Both the position numbers and the translations under genes were made by a program. Source: Bacteroidia bacterium (GTDB lineage: Bacteria; Bacteroidota; Bacteroidia; UBA4408). From it: 64,000 bases of DNA. Numbering within the stretch: position 1 is the stretch's first letter; every line of letters begins with the position of its first letter. The notes beneath the pieces are model-generated. The model ran no database searches and was not told where the DNA came from. It saw only the letters and a program-made list of their open reading frames with translations. The stretch is taken from positions 1 through 64,000 of the forward strand of contig JADLFI010000042.1 of NCBI GenBank assembly GCA_020845635.1, given 5' to 3'. Below, in pieces: positions 43,577 through 52,195 of this stretch.

Positions 43577-44065
43577 TTACAACATTCTGTCGTAAGCAAT
43601 AAAATCAGTTGAGGGAATTTGTGTTAAGCCCAATTGTCGAAAAAGCACCACCAACTGCCCGCGATGATAGGAGCTATGATTAAAACAATGAAGAATTAAT
43701 GTGCTGTTTTGACTTGTATAGGTTATTCCTTTGGAATTTCTATAAGTGGTGTTATTCTCAAAATATTCGTCAGGCTGAGCAGATATAAAATCACAAAAGT
43801 TTGCAGAGTTGGATAAAAAACGATTATTGAAAAACTTTTCGTTTTCAAGCATTTTTTTAGGCAGTTCATGTACTTCATTTCCCTGAAGTCTTTCTAACCA
43901 AATATACTCGGCACTCCATATATGCAAAATAGTTTTATAAACCGTTTCAAAACTGCTTATGATGGGTTGGTGCATTTGTTCAATGCTGAGACTTTCGGTA
44001 CATTGTACTATACGATTATTGGCCCATAAGTTATAATCGCTATATTTTTTTATCATCTTTTTCAT
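43577..44065 (-). CDS. DinB-family (four-helix metal-binding) protein
   Basis: A 162-aa protein of the DinB/YfiT-like superfamily, four-helix bundles with a three-histidine metal site. The expected histidines are visible in TILHIWSAEYIWLERL and in FNHSSYHRGQLVVLFRQLG, the standard HxxxH-type helix 4. Roles proposed for relatives include thiol transfer, using mycothiol or bacillithiol, which is notable given bshB1 in this window, but no specific reaction can be assigned. Start at ATG 44065 or the ATG three codons later. Confidence 0.85.
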   Translation of the reverse strand: MKKMIKKYSDYNLWANNRIVQCTESLSIEQMHQPIISSFETVYKTILHIWSAEYIWLERLQGNEVHELPKKMLENEKFFNNRFLSNSANFCDFISAQPDEYFENNTTYRNSKGITYTSQNSTLILHCFNHSSYHRGQLVVLFRQLGLTQIPSTDFIAYDRML

Positions 44066-44124
44066 CTCTATATTCTGTTATAAATATAAATAAGAGTAAG
44101 GCACAAAGTTATCATTCGTGTTGG

Positions 44125-44865
44125 TTAAAATACAATTTCTTTGAAAGCAAACTTATATATCTTACCATACTTATCCTCCACTACAAGGTTTCCATTTTCT
44201 TCAGCATTAATAATTTTAGAGGTTAAGATATTAGTATTAGCTAAGGTAAAATTATGCCATGTTTGATATAAATACAATCTCATCAGATATTCCTGATTGA
44301 TTTGTTCGTATTGATTATTCTTTAGTTGCAAATACCGTTTTTCAATACACGAAAACACAATTTCTATTTGTTCCTCAATGTTATAAAGCTGATTGTTTTC
44401 AAGCAGTAAAGAGGTGGCATTTAAGGTTGAAAAATTGCTTTGATTAATATTTATTCCTATGCCAATAACAGATTGATAAATGTTGTTTCCTTTTATGGAA
44501 TTTTCTATTAATATACCGGCTATTTTTTTGTTTCCTACATAAATATCGTTTGGCCATTTTACCTTTACTTCTGCACAAATACAATTCAAATAGTCAAAAA
44601 CACCTAACGATATGGCCTTAGATAGAAGAAAATGTTTTGAGAGAGGTAAAAAGTGTGGCTTATACAAAACCGAAAAAGTAATATTCATGCCTTTTTCAGC
44701 TTCCCAGCTATTATTACGCTGTCCTTTCCCATGGGTTTGAAATGCTGCATTAACCACAGTACCTTCCGGCAGATTATTATCTTGTGCCAATTGGGTTAAA
44801 TGTATGTTGGTTGAATCTGTTTGGTTAAGCTGAATTAAATTTTTTCCTGTAAATACTGCACACAT
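44125..44865 (-). CDS. birA: biotin--[acetyl-CoA-carboxylase] ligase
   Basis: Attaches biotin to the carboxyl carrier protein through biotinyl-AMP. The 246-aa protein has the catalytic domain only: QTDSTNIHL, the biotin/AMP loop QTHGKGQRNNSWEAEKGMN (usually GRGRxGxxW), KWPNDIYVGNKKIAGILIE and IGIGININQ. It lacks the N-terminal helix-turn-helix of E. coli BirA, so it is not expected to be a repressor. The C-terminal SH3-like domain ends with LVVEDKYGKIYKFAF. It lies downstream of sucD but is separated by a terminator. Confidence 0.93.
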   Translation of the reverse strand: MCAVFTGKNLIQLNQTDSTNIHLTQLAQDNNLPEGTVVNAAFQTHGKGQRNNSWEAEKGMNITFSVLYKPHFLPLSKHFLLSKAISLGVFDYLNCICAEVKVKWPNDIYVGNKKIAGILIENSIKGNNIYQSVIGIGININQSNFSTLNATSLLLENNQLYNIEEQIEIVFSCIEKRYLQLKNNQYEQINQEYLMRLYLYQTWHNFTLANTNILTSKIINAEENGNLVVEDKYGKIYKFAFKEIVF

Positions 44866-44891
44866 TAATTTTTAAATAGGAATTAAAAAAA

Positions 44892-44914
44892 AGGCATCCT
44901 TATAGGGGATGCCT
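44892..44914 (-). terminator. rho-independent terminator after sucD
   Basis: 8-bp stem AGGCATCC / GGATGCCT with a 7-base loop, followed on the minus strand by about nine T. It lies 26 bases past the sucD stop. Confidence 0.85.
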
Positions 44915-44940
44915 GGTATAAAAACAAATGAATAAACTAA

Positions 44941-45819
44941 TTAAGCTGTTACTTTTAAAGCTTTAGCCATAGCAGCACCAATTCCGGCCGGACTGTCAAC
45001 AACAGTTATACCACAATCGCGCATAATTTTCATTTTTGCAGCAGCAGTATCATCTGCACCACCAACAATAGCTCCGGCATGACCCATTCTGCGTCCCGGA
45101 GGAGCAGTTTGTCCGGCAATAAAACCAACTACGGGCTTAGTCCCTTTTTCTTTAATCCAGCGTGCAGCTTCTGCTTCCATTCCTCCACCAATTTCTCCAA
45201 TCATAACAATTCCGGCAGTTTCAGGGTCGTTCATTAATAATTCTACAGCTTCTTTAGTGGTTGTTCCAATAATGGGGTCGCCACCAATGCCAATAGCGGT
45301 AGTAACACCCAAACCGGCTTTTACAATTTGGTCGGCTGCTTCGTAGGTTAATGTCCCCGATTTAGAAACAATACCTATATTTCCTTTCTTAAATACAAAA
45401 CCGGGCATAATTCCTACCTTTGCCTCATTAGCAGTTATTACCCCCGGACAGTTAGGCCCAATTAAGCGACAATTATAACCTTTTAAATATTCTTTAACCA
45501 TAATCATATCCTTGGTAGGAATACCTTCGGTAATACAAATAACAACCTTGATACCCGCAGCGGCAGCTTCCATAATTGCATCGGCTGCAAAAGCAGGAGG
45601 TACAAAAATAATGGAGGTGTCGGCACCTGTTTTTTCAACCGCATCGGCTACGGTGTTAAATACCGGTTTTCCGAGGTGCTCTTGCCCGCCTTTACCCGGA
45701 GTTACTCCTCCAACAACATTTGTTCCAAACTCCAGCATTTGTGTGGCATGAAAAGTACCCTCGCTTCCTGTAAAGCCTTGTACTATAACTTTTGAATTTT
45801 TATTTACTAAAACGCCCAT
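44941..45819 (-). CDS. sucD: succinyl-CoA ligase, alpha subunit
   Basis: TCA-cycle enzyme interconverting succinyl-CoA and succinate with nucleotide phosphorylation. The 292-aa protein has the CoA-binding [29 protein letters not shown] and ITEGIPTKD, the [10 protein letters not shown] block and the phosphorylated histidine in [15 protein letters not shown] (H247). The beta subunit gene sucC is not in this window, whereas many bacteria keep the pair together. It has its own promoter and terminator. Confidence 0.97.
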   Translation of the reverse strand: MGVLVNKNSKVIVQGFTGSEGTFHATQMLEFGTNVVGGVTPGKGGQEHLGKPVFNTVADAVEKTGADTSIIFVPPAFAADAIMEAAAAGIKVVICITEGIPTKDMIMVKEYLKGYNCRLIGPNCPGVITANEAKVGIMPGFVFKKGNIGIVSKSGTLTYEAADQIVKAGLGVTTAIGIGGDPIIGTTTKEAVELLMNDPETAGIVMIGEIGGGMEAEAARWIKEKGTKPVVGFIAGQTAPPGRRMGHAGAIVGGADDTAAAKMKIMRDCGITVVDSPAGIGAAMAKALKVTA

Positions 45820-45846
45820 ATTTATTTTTTGGATTAATTAAGAACA

Positions 45847-45854
45847 CAAAGTTA
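45847..45854 (-). promoter_or_regulatory. promoter -7 element (TAACTTTG) for sucD
   Basis: Exact TAnnTTTG on the minus strand, 27 bases before ATG 45819. Confidence 0.6.
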
Positions 45855-46094
45855 GCTTTTTTAAGTAAAATCCGACCTATTTATTTTAAAAATTATATAA
45901 ACAGCCCCATAATGCCTGTTCAAATCTTTATTAGAGGCCAAAAATATTGGCACTAATGTTAAACTTCCCGGTACTTTATTCAATACTAAGGCGCGTTTTG
46001 CAGTGAAATAAATTCCACCGCATAAGTCTAATCAATTTATATTCTCAGAAAATAGGAATAATTGCCTTCTTTATATTAACAATTAAGTATAAGA

Positions 46095-47786
46095 TTAAAA
46101 AGATACATTAATCCCTAACATCCCGTTAAATCGCTGTGACGGGTAGTTGTTCCAAATATTATAAGGAGTAGAGGCCAAATTGTTGAGACGTATAAATCCG
46201 GCTAAACTTTTAGTGTATCTGTATTCAAAATTTAAACTGGCATCTACATAATCTTTTAGTTTTCTTTCGGCAGCTTTAAATATATACGTTTGAGGCGATA
46301 TTCTTTCGGTTTTCATAATTCGCGCATATCTTGTACCCATATAAAATACGTCAATTCCGGCTATAATTTTATCGCCTAAATTATATGATGCCTTTACACC
46401 ACCTTCAAGAATTGGGAGTTGCCAAGGTTTTAATTGTTTATCCATGGTATATTGATTAAAAGCGCCCCAAGTAGCCACTGTAATTTTATTTTCGGTAACA
46501 TAGCCTATCTCACCGTAAAAGCGCCCTATATTAATATTCTCATAGATTACCGTAAAGGCATTTTGCCAATTATCCTGCATAAAGTTTTTATTGACATACA
46601 AAGCCATTGAATCAATAATCTTGTACGAAGCATTTAAGTTAAAATACAAATGCTGGTCAATGTTACCTCTAAGTCCGCCCGATGCATCTATTTTAACGGT
46701 TGTTGATCTGAAATTGATGAAGGGTAAAATAAACGGATTCTCTTCAGACAATTTTCTATAACTGTTTCTATAGGTATATCCTTTAATATCAGCATATACA
46801 GATAAAATGCCCTCAACAATATTGTATTTCCCGCTAATATCAGGGAGGAAATGAGTCTTACCCTCATCAGTTTCAACGGCTACATTTATCCCTAAGCGCG
46901 CATGCCACTTATTACCCGATGTTTTTACAAATGGGTTAAAAGTTAAAATTGCACCTTGACTTGAATCCGGTGAAGATTGGTTACCATAATAATTAAACAA
47001 AATTCGTCCTCCGTAAATTTCTTTGCCAATAGGTTTTCCTATAGCTGCTACCATATTAAAACTGTTTTCCTGATTTTTCAGTTTGTCGTGATAATTATAG
47101 AAACCAACATTAAACTCATGATACAAAGCCTCATCATTTTTAGTATTTTGAAGTAATGAAGCATTAAAATCTATTAAATCATACACCTGACGGTTTTCCG
47201 ATTTTGAAAAAACAGGGCGTACATCATTAGTATCGCGGTCGTAACCGTAATAGTGTATGGAACTATTATGGTATTGGCCTTTTACATTTAATACATGATC
47301 TGGAATAAAGAAAGAAGCACCTGCATGGAGCATGTTTTGGGCAAAGCCCGCATAGCCATGTTTATCAATAGTTCCGGCCGAGGAGAAATGTTTTCCGGAA
47401 AAAGCATAATTCATTTTCTTTGAGCGGCCGCTCCCTACGTGGGCTTCAATAAGCGAAGTATTGTAATTTCCAAAGCCTGCCCTTGCATAATTATTATCTA
47501 GTTTTTGTAAAGGCTCTCCTTTCATTTTTGCCGGTTTTATGGGATCAACTTTAAATTCAGGGGAAAAGCCTTTATTGATATTGCTATATTTTATTTCAGG
47601 TGTAGGAGGAGTGGAGTCAACAATGGTTGGGTTTATATTAATTTTAATGGCATCAGACAATGTTGGTTTATAATCTTGCACTACGTTTACCTGTCCGCCA
47701 TCTAACGATTTATCGCTTTGTGCAAATCCGTAGCCCGACATACACACAAGGCACATCATTAAATTTAATTTTTTTATATGCTCCAT
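46095..47786 (-). CDS. exported outer-membrane beta-barrel protein paired with a TPR protein
   Basis: From ATG 47786 the protein is 563 aa: signal peptide (LNLMMCLVCMSGYGFAQ), a short proline-rich periplasmic segment (about 20-90, VVQDYKPTLSDAIKI), then about 450 residues of alternating amphipathic strands ending GMLGINVSF with a C-terminal Phe, the outer-membrane barrel signature. No plug domain of a full TonB-dependent receptor is present. The start is 4 bases past the stop of the TPR gene, which argues for co-translation; an upstream extension to 47813 overlapping that gene is rejected. Function unknown. The pair probably forms an envelope complex. Confidence 0.78.
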   Translation of the reverse strand: MEHIKKLNLMMCLVCMSGYGFAQSDKSLDGGQVNVVQDYKPTLSDAIKININPTIVDSTPPTPEIKYSNINKGFSPEFKVDPIKPAKMKGEPLQKLDNNYARAGFGNYNTSLIEAHVGSGRSKKMNYAFSGKHFSSAGTIDKHGYAGFAQNMLHAGASFFIPDHVLNVKGQYHNSSIHYYGYDRDTNDVRPVFSKSENRQVYDLIDFNASLLQNTKNDEALYHEFNVGFYNYHDKLKNQENSFNMVAAIGKPIGKEIYGGRILFNYYGNQSSPDSSQGAILTFNPFVKTSGNKWHARLGINVAVETDEGKTHFLPDISGKYNIVEGILSVYADIKGYTYRNSYRKLSEENPFILPFINFRSTTVKIDASGGLRGNIDQHLYFNLNASYKIIDSMALYVNKNFMQDNWQNAFTVIYENINIGRFYGEIGYVTENKITVATWGAFNQYTMDKQLKPWQLPILEGGVKASYNLGDKIIAGIDVFYMGTRYARIMKTERISPQTYIFKAAERKLKDYVDASLNFEYRYTKSLAGFIRLNNLASTPYNIWNNYPSQRFNGMLGINVSF

Positions 47787-47790
47787 CTTT

Positions 47791-50700
47791 TTAGCGATTA
47801 TTATCATTATCATTTTCTGTTTCCGGGATTATTGGCGAATCAAATATTTCTATTTCTTTTGGTGAAGGTTGATTGAAAAGAATATCTGTTTCTTCCGGTT
47901 CTGTTTTTTGTAATGTCTTAGCTTTATTGCTTTCTATTTCATTGATATTTTCCTGTGCCTCTTTTACCAATTCAGGTATTTCGCACTTTTCAACTATACT
48001 CTTAAAAGTTTCGGTAGCTTGAAACTCATCATCCATAGCCAAATAATTTTTGCCTAATAATATAAATCCTTTGGCAACCCAGTAATCGTATGAAGGAACT
48101 CTCTCAGCCAAATCAAAAATTGTTTTTTCGGCCTCAGGATAATTTTGTTTTTTATAATATAAATCGGCCAGGTAGTAATGAGCCTTGGCACCTGTTTCGG
48201 CACTCGATAGGGTTAAAGCCTTGGTAAAATCACTGATTGCTAACGAATCGTTGCCTAAATGGGTGGCTGATCTGGCTCTAATTAAATATCCTTCGCATAA
48301 TAATTCGTTAGATACTTTAGCGGTGTTAATTACTTTTTGTGCGTATTCCATGGCCTTTGTATAGTCTTTTGTTTCGGCACTGCAATACATAACCCCGGCT
48401 CGTGCTTCCAATAGGTTTGCCGGTGTTTCGGCATTCAACAATAATAATTCGTAATAATGCAATGCTTGTTGAAAATCAGCCTTACTCTTGCTCATCTTGG
48501 CTGCTTTAAGCAAAGCATTTTCGGTAAACTTATTTTTATTTTGTTCAATAACGTATTGATAGGCTTTAAGGGCTTCATCAGGGTATTGCGATGCGGCACA
48601 TTCAGCATAATAATAATTGGCATTTATTAAAAAGAAACCATTGCTGAACTTCTGAATATAGTTCTTAAAATCGTTCATGGCTTGCTCGCAATCGCCTTTC
48701 ATAAAGCGAAGTTCGGCCGATTCATATGTAGCAGAGTCAATAGATGCTGTGCTGTAATTAATACCCGATTGATTCTTTAAATAATCTTCAAAGGCACTCA
48801 CCTCACCTGTTTCAACATAAATGTTGCGCATAGCAGTTACCGACTCTTTGGCCTCTAACGAACCCGGATATTGTGTAATAATATCTTTATATATAGAAAT
48901 GGCTTCGTTATTCTTATCAGTATTATATAATGCCAAGGCAGTTTTTAGCATAGCTCTTTTTACATAACTACTTTTTGGATATTGAGCCATAAGTTTGTTG
49001 TACGAGTCAAGCGCTCTTATGTAATTCTCTTTTTGCATATAAGCATTTCCAATTTCGTATAAAGCATCATCGGCATAATTAGATTTTGGATATTTACTCA
49101 ATAGTGATTCCAAGGCAGAAATTTTATCTTCTGTTTTAGCCTGTAAACCCAAGGTGCTCGCCTTTTGAAACAAGGCATAATCATTATCAAATAATCCAAT
49201 TTTAATGGCTTCAGAGTAAAAATCAGCCGCTTTTGCATATTCACTTCTCATAAAATAACAATCGCCCGTACGTATAAAGGCATCATTTCTCATTTTATCA
49301 GAGGTTACTGCCTTATCAGCAGTAAATTTTCTAAAGGCGGTAGCTGCTTCTTCATATTTTTCTTTTTTAAAATAGCAGTAGCCAATATTATAATTTACTA
49401 AAGTGTACTCTTTATTCAGTGAAGCTCCTGAGGTAACAATAAAATCATTATATTTTTCAATAGCTTTTTCAAAATTTCCTAAGCGATAGTCGGCCTCGGC
49501 AATCCAATAATTTATAATTGAATTTATTTTTTTATCGCGACCTATTTTCATTGCTTTGTTAAATAAATCTTGTGCTGTTTTGTAGTCCAAATCATTAAAA
49601 CACTCAATAGCTCTGAAGTAGGTAATTTTTTGATAGGCGTATTCCATTTCTAACGAGCGCTTCTTTATTTTTTCAATAGAAGTCAATGCCTCACGATAAT
49701 TCCTTGTACTTAAATACACATTAACCAAATAATTGTAGGCTTCATCAATTCTAACCGAGTTTGGATATTTTTGTATATATCTTTCAAAGGCACGTATAGC
49801 CTCATGAAATGGATTGTATGCCAGCTCATACGAAAGTTTTGCATAATTAAACAAAGCATCTTCAGCAATATCTTCATAAAAATTATCCTTTGAAGCCGAT
49901 TCGTAACTGTTGCGAGCCAATAATTTATCATTACTTTGTAAATATGAGAAAGCCATTTGATAGTAAGAAAGCTGGCTTAAGCTATCTGTTTTTCCAACAA
50001 CACGTTTGTAATTATCAATAGCATTAGTATAATTTTTTGTTTGGTAATAACAATATGCTAACTGATAATAATCTTCTCTTTCAGGTTTGGTTCCTTTATC
50101 AAAAAACTTGGTTAAATAAGGGAGCGCCTGCTCATATTTTTCCATACGGTAATAGGCATCTCCTATTAAATGAGCCAGTTCAGGAGCACGTTTAACATTA
50201 GCCGAATCGAGCCACGGCTGGGCATAGTCAATAAGCTGTTGGTATTTTTTTTGCAAATAGTATATATGGGCAATATAATACGGAACAGTAGGATAAAAAG
50301 GAGAATTGGAAGTAAATTTTTGGAAGCCATGCAAGGCTGTTTCCAGATTATTTTCGGTATAGGCAATATGTGAGAAATAATAGGTTGCCGGAGCCGCATA
50401 ATTATTGTCAATGTCTTTTACATCGTTAAAAAGTAATTTAGCTTTTTGGTAGTTGTTGCGTAAAAAATAGCAATAACCTTTTTTGAACATATATTCATAC
50501 TTTTGATCCTTATTGCTTAAGTCTCGTTCATTTATTTTTTCATACCAATCCAATGCGTCTTTATAACTCTTCTGGCGGTATTGCAAATTTCCTAAATTAA
50601 AAAAGGCTATTTTAATTCTCTTACTTCCCGGATATAAATTGATGAAACTCATCATACGGGTTTCGGCATCAGCATTAAAAAGTTCTAATGCACAAACGGC

Positions 50701-50928
50701 TGCATAATACATAGCTTCTGAGTGCTCTTCGGTATTAATGGCGTAAGTTGCGGTTATTTCATCAAAAGCCTTTTGAGCTGATGCGTATTTTTGTTTGTAA
50801 AACAGTTCAGAGGCAATCTGTAATTTTTGCTGTGTGGGGGTATTGACTCTAGTTTGCTGAGCCTTTGCCAACAGGCCAAATATTATCAATAAAGCAGTGA
50901 AATATATTCTCATCATCAGGCTGCGCAT
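47791..50928 (-). CDS. large exported tetratricopeptide-repeat (TPR) protein
   Basis: A 1045-aa protein with a signal peptide (IYFTALLIIFGLLAKAQQ) and a lipobox-free cleavage site, followed by roughly twenty or more TPR-type helical repeats. Examples: ALDWYEKINERDLSNKDQKY, AIRAFERYIQKYPNSVRIDEA, SALESLLSKYPKSNYADDAL, ALDSYNKLMAQYPKSSYVKRA. The last 50 residues are acidic and disordered. It is likely a periplasmic scaffold. Its end lies 4 bases before the start of the outer-membrane barrel gene. It lacks the lipoprotein signal of SprE/PorW-type T9SS proteins. A weak TACTTTTA element lies upstream. Confidence 0.85.
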   Translation of the reverse strand: MRSLMMRIYFTALLIIFGLLAKAQQTRVNTPTQQKLQIASELFYKQKYASAQKAFDEITATYAINTEEHSEAMYYAAVCALELFNADAETRMMSFINLYPGSKRIKIAFFNLGNLQYRQKSYKDALDWYEKINERDLSNKDQKYEYMFKKGYCYFLRNNYQKAKLLFNDVKDIDNNYAAPATYYFSHIAYTENNLETALHGFQKFTSNSPFYPTVPYYIAHIYYLQKKYQQLIDYAQPWLDSANVKRAPELAHLIGDAYYRMEKYEQALPYLTKFFDKGTKPEREDYYQLAYCYYQTKNYTNAIDNYKRVVGKTDSLSQLSYYQMAFSYLQSNDKLLARNSYESASKDNFYEDIAEDALFNYAKLSYELAYNPFHEAIRAFERYIQKYPNSVRIDEAYNYLVNVYLSTRNYREALTSIEKIKKRSLEMEYAYQKITYFRAIECFNDLDYKTAQDLFNKAMKIGRDKKINSIINYWIAEADYRLGNFEKAIEKYNDFIVTSGASLNKEYTLVNYNIGYCYFKKEKYEEAATAFRKFTADKAVTSDKMRNDAFIRTGDCYFMRSEYAKAADFYSEAIKIGLFDNDYALFQKASTLGLQAKTEDKISALESLLSKYPKSNYADDALYEIGNAYMQKENYIRALDSYNKLMAQYPKSSYVKRAMLKTALALYNTDKNNEAISIYKDIITQYPGSLEAKESVTAMRNIYVETGEVSAFEDYLKNQSGINYSTASIDSATYESAELRFMKGDCEQAMNDFKNYIQKFSNGFFLINANYYYAECAASQYPDEALKAYQYVIEQNKNKFTENALLKAAKMSKSKADFQQALHYYELLLLNAETPANLLEARAGVMYCSAETKDYTKAMEYAQKVINTAKVSNELLCEGYLIRARSATHLGNDSLAISDFTKALTLSSAETGAKAHYYLADLYYKKQNYPEAEKTIFDLAERVPSYDYWVAKGFILLGKNYLAMDDEFQATETFKSIVEKCEIPELVKEAQENINEIESNKAKTLQKTEPEETDILFNQPSPKEIEIFDSPIIPETENDNDNNR

Positions 50929-51283
50929 TATTCTTTAATTTAGTCGGTTAAAAGTAAAGAGTATAATAGGCAGTATGGCTTAATAATGATTTAAGTTTTC
51001 AACGTAACAATGTTAAGATTGGTTTAGTTTATAGTATTAAATTAACCCTAATTAACATACCGCTGCATGAACTGTGAAATTTAACCTGCAAAAGGCATTA
51101 TTTCTACATCTCAAAGAACCTAATTAAACTTATTACATGCACTGTTTTTAATAATTTATATTGTCTTGATGTTGGGTTAATAAAATTGTTGGAATAATAA
51201 TTATTAAATTTACAAAAATCATTTATTCTTAATAATTTTGAGCCTTATTATATTTTGTATCAGTAATATTCGGAAATAATTAA
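50929..51283. other. 355-bp divergent intergenic region
   Basis: It lies between the divergent TPR and small-protein/ftsE genes. It holds an exact -7 element (51233-51240) for the plus strand and a weak one near the TPR start. No reading frame, repeat or strong hairpin is seen in between. Confidence 0.5.
51233..51240 (+). promoter_or_regulatory. promoter -7 element (TAATTTTG) for the small protein-ftsE operon
   Basis: Exact TAnnTTTG, 43 bases before ATG 51284. A second, imperfect TATATTTTG lies at 51249-51257. Confidence 0.45.
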
Positions 51284-51490
51284 ATGTATATTTTAAAGAT
51301 AAAAGGGAAAGCAAAGATTCCTGATTATATTCAATTACGCGATGATAATTTTACATTGAAAGCATATTTTAGAGTGGATCGCCCCGATAAAAGCCTTTCA
51401 AAGTTTGGATATGAAGACGAAAAATTAAAAAAGCTAATGGATATTATTAATGAATTGCCTTTTGGTAAAGTAATGAAAATTGATATATAA
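51284..51490 (+). CDS. small conserved-looking protein coupled to ftsE
   Basis: A 68-aa soluble protein (MYILKIKGKAKIPDYIQLRD...) with a beta-alpha pattern, high charge and no signal or membrane segment. Its TAA overlaps the ftsE start codon by one base (TAATG), giving tight translational coupling. I do not recognise a family. The coupling and coding-like sequence make it a real gene, and it may be a regulator or partner of the FtsE ATPase (inference). Confidence 0.75.
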   Translation: MYILKIKGKAKIPDYIQLRDDNFTLKAYFRVDRPDKSLSKFGYEDEKLKKLMDIINELPFGKVMKIDI

Positions 51491-52182
51491 TGGAAGACAA
51501 TAAAGTTATTGAAATAAAAAATGTTGCGGTTTATCAGGGAAGAAACCTGGTGTTAAGTCATGTAAATATTGATATAAGAAAGGGAGAATTTATTTATTTG
51601 ATTGGAAAAACCGGTAGCGGTAAAAGTAGTTTAATTAAAATGCTTTATGCCGATATTCCTGTAAAAGAGGGAAGCATTGTTATTGCAGGTATGGAGCTAA
51701 AAGGGGTTAAAGAAAAACAAATTCCCTTTATGCGCAGAAGAATTGGTATAATATTTCAAGATTTCCAACTTTTATACGATAGAAACGTTAATGAAAATTT
51801 AATTTTTGTAATGAAAGCTACCGGTTGGAAAGACAAAACTAAGATGGAAAGCAAATGTAAAGAATTGCTTTCGTTAGTAAATTTAAGCAACAGTGGTTTA
51901 AAAATGCCGCACGAACTGAGTGGAGGCGAACAGCAAAGGGTGGCTATAGCTCGTGCTTTAATTAATGATCCTGAAGTAATTTTAGCTGATGAGCCTACCG
52001 GAAATTTAGATCCGGACACTTCAAAAGAAATAGTCTTGTTGCTTAAGGAACTTACCAATAAAGGTTGTTCTGTGGTGATGGCAACTCATGATTTTATGTT
52101 GTTTAATAATTTCCCGGCACGCATTATTAAATGCGAGAATGGTGAAATAATTGATTCTTCGGTGGCTGTTAATCTTGCCTAA
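51490..52182 (+). CDS. ftsE: FtsE-like cell-division ABC transporter ATPase
   Basis: A 230-aa nucleotide-binding protein of the FtsE/LolD group. Walker A LIGKTGSGKSSLIKML (38-53), Q-loop IIFQDFQLLYDRNVNENL, signature ELSGGEQQRVAIARAL, Walker B VILADEPTGNLDPDTSKE and switch His in VMATHDFML. The QDFQLL and GNLDPDTS forms point to FtsE, which with FtsX activates peptidoglycan hydrolases at the septum. No ftsX is adjacent; in this organism it must be elsewhere. It shares a start/stop overlap with the preceding small gene. Confidence 0.88.
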   Translation: MEDNKVIEIKNVAVYQGRNLVLSHVNIDIRKGEFIYLIGKTGSGKSSLIKMLYADIPVKEGSIVIAGMELKGVKEKQIPFMRRRIGIIFQDFQLLYDRNVNENLIFVMKATGWKDKTKMESKCKELLSLVNLSNSGLKMPHELSGGEQQRVAIARALINDPEVILADEPTGNLDPDTSKEIVLLLKELTNKGCSVVMATHDFMLFNNFPARIIKCENGEIIDSSVAVNLA

Positions 52183-52195
52183 TAATCAAATAAAT

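Noticed and set aside
47791-50928. Assignment of the TPR protein as SprE/PorW (T9SS component)
   Set aside because: SprE/PorW are lipoproteins of different length; this protein has a normal signal peptide and is paired with a barrel.
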